A stretch of 46,430 nucleotides of DNA from Siminovitchia terrae. GTDB lineage: Bacteria; Bacillota; Bacilli; Bacillales; Bacillaceae_C. A program made the position numbers and the translations under genes. Below, one piece after another: positions 43,134-46,430 of the stretch (its first letter is position 1; every line of letters starts with the position of its first letter). The notes beneath the pieces were generated by a model. It had not been told where the DNA came from, made no database searches, and saw only the letters and a program-made list of their open reading frames with translations. Location: positions 1-46,430 of the forward strand of contig NZ_QYTW02000014.1 in NCBI RefSeq assembly GCF_003605405.2, given 5' to 3'.

Positions 43134-43799
43134 GTGACAATCCGAAATTGGCTGCGTTTTTTCTTTTCGACACTTTTTTTGGGCGGAATCATTACCGGCA
43201 TATTTGGTTTTCTGATCCGGTGGAGTGAATTCCAGCCATATTTTACAGAAATGAATATAGGAGCCATTTTTTCAACATTTATTTGGCTTGTAGGTGTAGG
43301 GTTTACATTTAGCGTTGTAAGCCAAGTTGGTTTTTTCGCCTATTTATTTATCCATCAGTTTGGTCTTGGGATTTTCCGTTCTATTTCTTTATGGAACGCC
43401 GTTCAGATCGTTCTTATTATCATCGTGCTTTTTGATTTGGTCTACCTTCGCTTCCAGTCATTTGCAGGTAAAGGGGAAAGCATTCTTCCATATATCGGAC
43501 TTGCTATCTTCATTTTGATTGTTGGTTTGGTTACTGCCTTTTTCAAAGCAAAGGCTACATCAAGAACTACCTTTGTTTCTGCTTTGTTTTTCATGGTAGT
43601 CATAACTATTTTGGAATGGCTTCCGGTTCTGAAGGCGAATGACGAGGGATGGCTCTTTTTAGTAATTTTTCCTCTAATTTCTTGCAATATATACCAGCTA
43701 TTGGTACTCCCGAAATATAATCGCTTATCGGAAGAGGATAGGGCCCGCAGGCTTGAAGCGAAAAAGAATATGTCCGGAAATAAGCCAGTGAAATCCTGA
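43134..43799 (+). CDS. kbaA: KinB-signalling membrane protein KbaA
   Basis: Integral membrane protein of 221 residues with six hydrophobic helices and a short basic C-terminal tail. In B. subtilis KbaA is required for activation of the sporulation kinase KinB. It starts at GTG 43134 with GGAGG upstream. Divergent from gerD and convergent with pdaB, as in the reference order. I identify it from its locus, topology and the N-terminal RNWLRFFFSTLFLGGIITG pattern. Confidence 0.9.
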   Translation: MTIRNWLRFFFSTLFLGGIITGIFGFLIRWSEFQPYFTEMNIGAIFSTFIWLVGVGFTFSVVSQVGFFAYLFIHQFGLGIFRSISLWNAVQIVLIIIVLFDLVYLRFQSFAGKGESILPYIGLAIFILIVGLVTAFFKAKATSRTTFVSALFFMVVITILEWLPVLKANDEGWLFLVIFPLISCNIYQLLVLPKYNRLSEEDRARRLEAKKNMSGNKPVKS

Positions 43800-43839
43800 G
43801 AGAGTATAATGGGGAAAAAGGTTATTCCCCACCGATAAG

Positions 43840-43869
43840 AAAAGCGAACCCACGTTAAGGTTCGCTTTT
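43840..43869. terminator. Bidirectional terminator between kbaA and pdaB
   Basis: Stem AAAAGCGAACC/GGTTCGCTTTT with loop CACGTTAA, flanked by A- and T-runs. The right arm touches the pdaB stop codon. Confidence 0.85.
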
Positions 43870-44618
43870 TAAGGTATTAAGGTTGTTTTTACCTTCCCGT
43901 TGGAAATCATATAGGAAACAGTTACCAGATCATCCTTGTTTTTGATGACGGCAAGTATTTCCGGCAGGGCTTTGGCTGTTTGGGTTGCTGCATCAGATGC
44001 ATGCATTAAAATAATATCCCCTTTTTTTGCTTTGCTGACATTTTTAACAATTGTCGAGACACCCGGATTTTTCCAGTCCTGTGAATTTAGACTCCAATGT
44101 ACAACGGTCAATCCCATATCGTCGGCTATTTTGAGCGTGCGTTTATCAAAATGTCCTGTTGGGGAGCGAAGAAGTTCCACTTCTTTGATGTCCAGCTTTT
44201 TAAAGACTTCAAGTGATTTGTTGATGTCCAGCTTAACCTCCTGATCTTCCAGCTCCGTGTAATCTTCGTATGCATAACCGAGACTTCCGATTTCAAACCC
44301 CATCTCTTTTATTTTTTCAACAACCTCTGGATGCCTTTCCGCCCAAGCGCCTGATAGAAAGAAAGTAGCCGATCGGACTTCCTTTTCTTCCAGTACATTT
44401 AAAATCGGCTCAGCTTGAACATCTCCCCAACCAATATTGAACGTAAGTGCGACTCCTTTTTCGCCTTTATAAATCGCTTTTGACTGATCTTTTGCAGATA
44501 AGACAGGAAACTGCATCATTGATTGGGAAAAATAAAAAAGTGCGGTGAAAAAAGAAATAATCACAATAAGGAATCCTTGTTTAATCCTTCTCCCGCTTAC
44601 TGTTACAAAAAAGTTCAC
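43869..44618 (-). CDS. pdaB: Spore polysaccharide deacetylase PdaB
   Basis: NodB-type deacetylase of 249 residues made late in sporulation and needed to keep the cortex intact. An N-terminal membrane segment (about 13-32) anchors it. The deacetylase core shows ALTFNIGWGDVQAEPILNVL; the canonical TFDDG metal site is replaced by TFNIGW, as is normal in the PdaB branch. FFLSGAWAERHPEVV, LLRSPTGHFD and the late ILMHAS follow. I prefer GTG at 44618 with AAGGTG upstream; an ATG at 44639 lies too close to its own site. The locus matches B. subtilis. Confidence 0.92.
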   Translation of the reverse strand: MNFFVTVSGRRIKQGFLIVIISFFTALFYFSQSMMQFPVLSAKDQSKAIYKGEKGVALTFNIGWGDVQAEPILNVLEEKEVRSATFFLSGAWAERHPEVVEKIKEMGFEIGSLGYAYEDYTELEDQEVKLDINKSLEVFKKLDIKEVELLRSPTGHFDKRTLKIADDMGLTVVHWSLNSQDWKNPGVSTIVKNVSKAKKGDIILMHASDAATQTAKALPEILAVIKNKDDLVTVSYMISNGKVKTTLIP

Positions 44619-44762
44619 CTTATCACCTTCAATCTCCATCCTTGTACAATCTATGCTTGAACCCTTGATACATATGACTAAAAGACCCTAAAAAGAAATG
44701 GGTATGAAGCCAGGAGATTTGGGGATAGCTATGAATACTAAAATCATCGATGAGGTGTAGTC

Positions 44763-44996
44763 ATGTATGGGATGCTGATTACGGAGCAGGAGAAAGAGGA
44801 GATCATTTATCTGCTGAAACGCGAAATGGACGAGATTTTATTTGATTTAAAAAACGAAGATATTGAGCACATTGTTAAACGTGCAATGGAAGAAAGGTAT
44901 AAAACGCTTTTTTCGCTGTTCAAGCGTGTTGCAGGTCATAGGGAATGCATGAAGTATATACTGCCCGCAGGGAGGATGGGGCGGAGAAAATCATAA
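44763..44996 (+). CDS. Small conserved-looking protein, 77 residues
   Basis: Not recognised. Highly charged, helical sequence (TEQEKEEIIYLLKREMDEIL, then EERYKTLFSLFKRV), without membrane segments. GAGGTG lies six bases before the ATG. It sits alone between pdaB and the tRNA cluster. Codon use and composition look genuine. Confidence 0.65.
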   Translation: MYGMLITEQEKEEIIYLLKREMDEILFDLKNEDIEHIVKRAMEERYKTLFSLFKRVAGHRECMKYILPAGRMGRRKS

Positions 44997-45002
44997 AAAT
45001 TA

Positions 45003-45032
45003 TTGACATGTACTGAGCAGTCTTGCTATATT
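45003..45032 (+). promoter_or_regulatory. Sigma-A promoter of the first tRNAs
   Basis: TTGACA at 45003-45008 and TATATT at 45027-45032 with an 18-base spacer, about 85 bases before tRNA-Asn. Confidence 0.7.
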
Positions 45033-45116
45033 TACCTCATCCATTTTTTTAATAAAGCTCTTGAATTAATTCACAAAATGATTATAATAAGAGTTGGCTT
45101 GTCCATATTTTAATAT

Positions 45117-45191
45117 TCCGCAGTAGCTCAGTGGTAGAGCTATCGGCTGTTAACCGATCGGTCGTAGGTTCGAATCCTACCTGCGGAGCCA
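45117..45191 (+). tRNA. tRNA-Asn (GTT)
   Basis: Acceptor TCCGCAG/CTGCGGA, D-loop AGCTCAGTGGTAGAGC, anticodon GTT in CTGTTAA, T-arm GGTTCGAATCC and encoded CCA. Confidence 0.97.
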
Positions 45192-45192
45192 T

Positions 45193-45265
45193 GCTTCCAT
45201 AGCTCAGTTGGTAGAGTGCATCCATGGTAAGGATGAGGTCGCCGGTTCAAGCCCGGCTGGAAGCT
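45193..45265 (+). tRNA. tRNA-Thr (GGT)
   Basis: Acceptor GCTTCCA/TGGAAGC, anticodon loop ATGGTAA giving GGT, T-arm GGTTCAAGCC. The terminal CCA is not encoded (TTTATA follows), so it must be added by nucleotidyltransferase. Confidence 0.95.
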
Positions 45266-45276
45266 TTATAAAATGT

Positions 45277-45303
45277 CAGGGGCTCCCATAGTTGGGAGCC
45301 CTG
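45277..45303 (+). terminator. Terminator after the Asn-Thr tRNA pair
   Basis: Stem CAGGGGCTCCCA/TGGGAGCCCTG with loop TAGT and one bulge. The T-run is poor but it lies right after the tRNA pair. Confidence 0.65.
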
Positions 45304-45345
45304 TCTAATCAGGCATATTTTCTCTTGGGAATTACTTGGTTTAGC

Positions 45346-45453
45346 TTACCACCAGCCACAGCCGCCAGTGAAGGCAGCACCAACAATAATCAAGAGAATG
45401 AACAAAACAACGACAAACGCAAAGCCACCACCGTAACCTACACCTGCGCTCAT
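45346..45453 (-). CDS. YjcZ family small sporulation protein
   Basis: Very short protein of 35 residues: N-terminus [18 protein letters not shown], a hydrophobic helix rich in Ile, Leu and Val, and C-terminus [11 protein letters not shown]. This matches the YjcZ/YtvA-like group of tiny Gly-rich membrane proteins of spore formers. Ribosome binding site GGGAGGTG seven to eight bases before the ATG. It lies on the opposite strand between two blocks of tRNA genes. Confidence 0.9.
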   Translation of the reverse strand: MSAGVGYGGGFAFVVVLFILLIIVGAAFTGGCGWW

Positions 45454-45634
45454 AAAAAGGCACCTCCCTAGGTATATTGATTATTATTTTATGTAGTAAA
45501 AGGTCCCAAGTGCAGAATAATTTGGATTCCAATAAAAAAATGTGCTATTTCACTATTGGGTCACGGGAGAATCGACTTTAACATATAAAAAGTGACAAAG
45601 AAAAACATTTTCTCAAAAAAAATCTTGAAATGTG

Positions 45635-45663
45635 TTGACAAGTTTATCCGATTTATTTATACT
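45635..45663 (+). promoter_or_regulatory. Sigma-A promoter of the second tRNA block
   Basis: Consensus TTGACA at 45635-45640, a 17-base spacer and TATACT at 45658-45663, 20 bases before tRNA-Glu. Confidence 0.85.
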
Positions 45664-45683
45664 CTTTATTGTGCTTAATAAAC

Positions 45684-45758
45684 GGCCCCTTGGTCAAGCG
45701 GTTAAGACACCGCCCTTTCACGGCGGTAACACGGGTTCGAATCCCGTAGGGGTCACCA
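45684..45758 (+). tRNA. tRNA-Glu (TTC)
   Basis: Acceptor GGCCCCT/AGGGGTC, anticodon TTC in CTTTCAC, T-arm GGTTCGAATCC and encoded CCA. Confidence 0.97.
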
Positions 45759-45796
45759 TTGATTTTTAAATGCGCTCATTTTATTTTTAATAGCGG

Positions 45797-45850
45797 ATGG
45801 CATGCTAAGAGCTCGACATCCTGTCGCAACGCATGCACTTGTACATCCTA
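45797..45850. repeat. Short repeat relic between tRNA genes
   Basis: Contains GCTCGACATCCTGTCGC, the reverse complement of the GCGACAGGAYGTC core in the repeat at 8529-8690. It interrupts the spacing between tRNA-Glu and tRNA-Val. Confidence 0.4.
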
Positions 45851-45856
45851 TACTTC

Positions 45857-45932
45857 GGAGGATTAGCTCAGCTGGGAGAGCACCTGCCTTACAAGCAGGG
45901 GGTCGGCGGTTCGAACCCGTCATCCTCCACCA
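45857..45932 (+). tRNA. tRNA-Val (TAC)
   Basis: Acceptor GGAGGAT/ATCCTCC, anticodon TAC in CTTACAA, T-arm GGTTCGAACCC (near-match) and encoded CCA. Confidence 0.97.
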
Positions 45933-45947
45933 CTTTTAATATGGCTT

Positions 45948-46023
<76 letters not shown>

Positions 46024-46046
46024 TTTTTTATTTTGCCTTTTTTGAT

Positions 46047-46131
46047 GGTGGGGTAGCGAAGTGGCTAAACGCGGCGGACTGTAAATCCGCTCCCTCCGGG
46101 TTCGGCGGTTCGAATCCGTCCCCCACCACCA
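46047..46131 (+). tRNA. tRNA-Tyr (GTA)
   Basis: Class II tRNA with a long variable arm (CTCCCTCCGGGTTCGG). Acceptor GGTGGGG/CCCCACC, anticodon GTA in CTGTAAA, encoded CCA. Confidence 0.97.
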
Positions 46132-46194
46132 TTTACATAGATTGGGAATATAAAATGAGATTTTGGGTAATATACTAAATATGTTTTTAAACGA

Positions 46195-46268
46195 TGGGCT
46201 ATAGCCAAGCGGTAAGGCATCGGACTTTGACTCCGTGATCGTTGGTTCGAATCCAGCTAGCCCAGCCA
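46195..46268 (+). tRNA. tRNA-Gln (TTG)
   Basis: Acceptor TGGGCTA/TAGCCCA, anticodon TTG in CTTTGAC, T-arm GGTTCGAATCC and encoded CCA. Confidence 0.97.
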
Positions 46269-46269
46269 A

Positions 46270-46342
46270 GAGCCATTAGCTCAGTTGGTAGAGCATCTGA
46301 CTTTTAATCAGAGGGTCGCAGGTTCGAATCCTGCATGGCTCA
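46270..46342 (+). tRNA. tRNA-Lys (TTT)
   Basis: Acceptor GAGCCAT/ATGGCTC, anticodon TTT in CTTTTAA, T-arm GGTTCGAATCC. CCA is not encoded (CTC follows). It begins one base after the tRNA-Gln CCA. Confidence 0.96.
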
Positions 46343-46379
46343 CTCTTTAAAAAAGAGAGAATAAAATATTAAAAAACTG

Positions 46380-46408
46380 TTGACACATTCAGGTTGAGAT
46401 GTTAAGAT
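46380..46408 (+). promoter_or_regulatory. Strong sigma-A promoter at the window edge
   Basis: Consensus TTGACA at 46380-46385, 17-base spacer, TAAGAT at 46403-46408. It has the look of a stable-RNA promoter. In B. subtilis an rRNA operon lies near this locus, so the transcript probably begins an rRNA or further tRNA operon outside the window. Confidence 0.7.
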
Positions 46409-46430
46409 ATATCTTGTCCTTGAAAAAGGC

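Overview
The window looks like the chromosome of a spore-forming, low-GC Bacillaceae. The right end holds sporulation and germination genes in the order known from Bacillus subtilis (cwlD, mrp/salA, gerD, kbaA, pdaB), then a tRNA cluster and, at the very edge, a strong sigma-A promoter that probably leads into an rRNA operon. Ribosome binding sites are strong and purine-rich, with frequent GTG and TTG starts, as is usual in this family.

Layout. 0.2-5.5 kb: a sigma-54 activator divergent from a -24/-12 promoter, a decayed gene, an M20 deacylase and an MHS-type symporter. 6-8.2 kb: isoprenoid genes (a yisP-like prenyl synthase homologue and GC-rich fni). 8.5-12.1 kb: a small hypothetical gene, then a BlaI repressor, an M56 metalloprotease and the thiol oxidase pair BdbD/BdbC, with the same type of dyad in front of blaI and in front of bdbD. 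12.2-17.8 kb: an APH-fold kinase, thiT under a TPP riboswitch, a YtcJ-like amidohydrolase, and an ECF sigma factor with its DUF4179-type anti-sigma. 18-20.3 kb: a lone trpB and a lipoprotein gene split by a repeat element. 20.3-25.7 kb: a second sigma-54 module (activator plus a nitrilase homologue lacking the catalytic cysteine, divergent from nitrilase, aldehyde dehydrogenase and an alcohol dehydrogenase stub). 25.7-27.3 kb: an MFS pump with its MarR repressor. 27.6-33.1 kb: a third sigma-54 module (PAS activator divergent from a TRAP transporter and an SDR dehydrogenase). 33.4-36.7 kb: an NlpC/P60 hydrolase and a polar amino acid ABC transporter. 37-39.3 kb: a PAS-PAS-GGDEF-EAL protein. 39.5-40 kb: an IS3-family remnant. 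40.2-46.4 kb: the sporulation cluster and tRNAs.

Two themes stand out. First, a structured element of about 190 bp occurs ten times, always on the + strand and always directly after TTAA (usually TTTAA). It has no target duplication and no transposase in the window, and it resembles a non-autonomous IS200/IS605 derivative with an omega-RNA-like fold. One copy interrupts a lipoprotein gene; removing exactly 190 bp restores the reading frame and lipobox, which fixes the element ends. Second, three independent sigma-54 modules share one architecture: an activator gene on the minus strand, dyad sites in the intergenic region, and a -24/-12 promoter firing a catabolic or uptake operon on the plus strand. 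Each has its own candidate activator site.

All calls come from reading the sequence without database searches. Family names rest on motifs and remembered family features; substrates of the catabolic modules are not determined.
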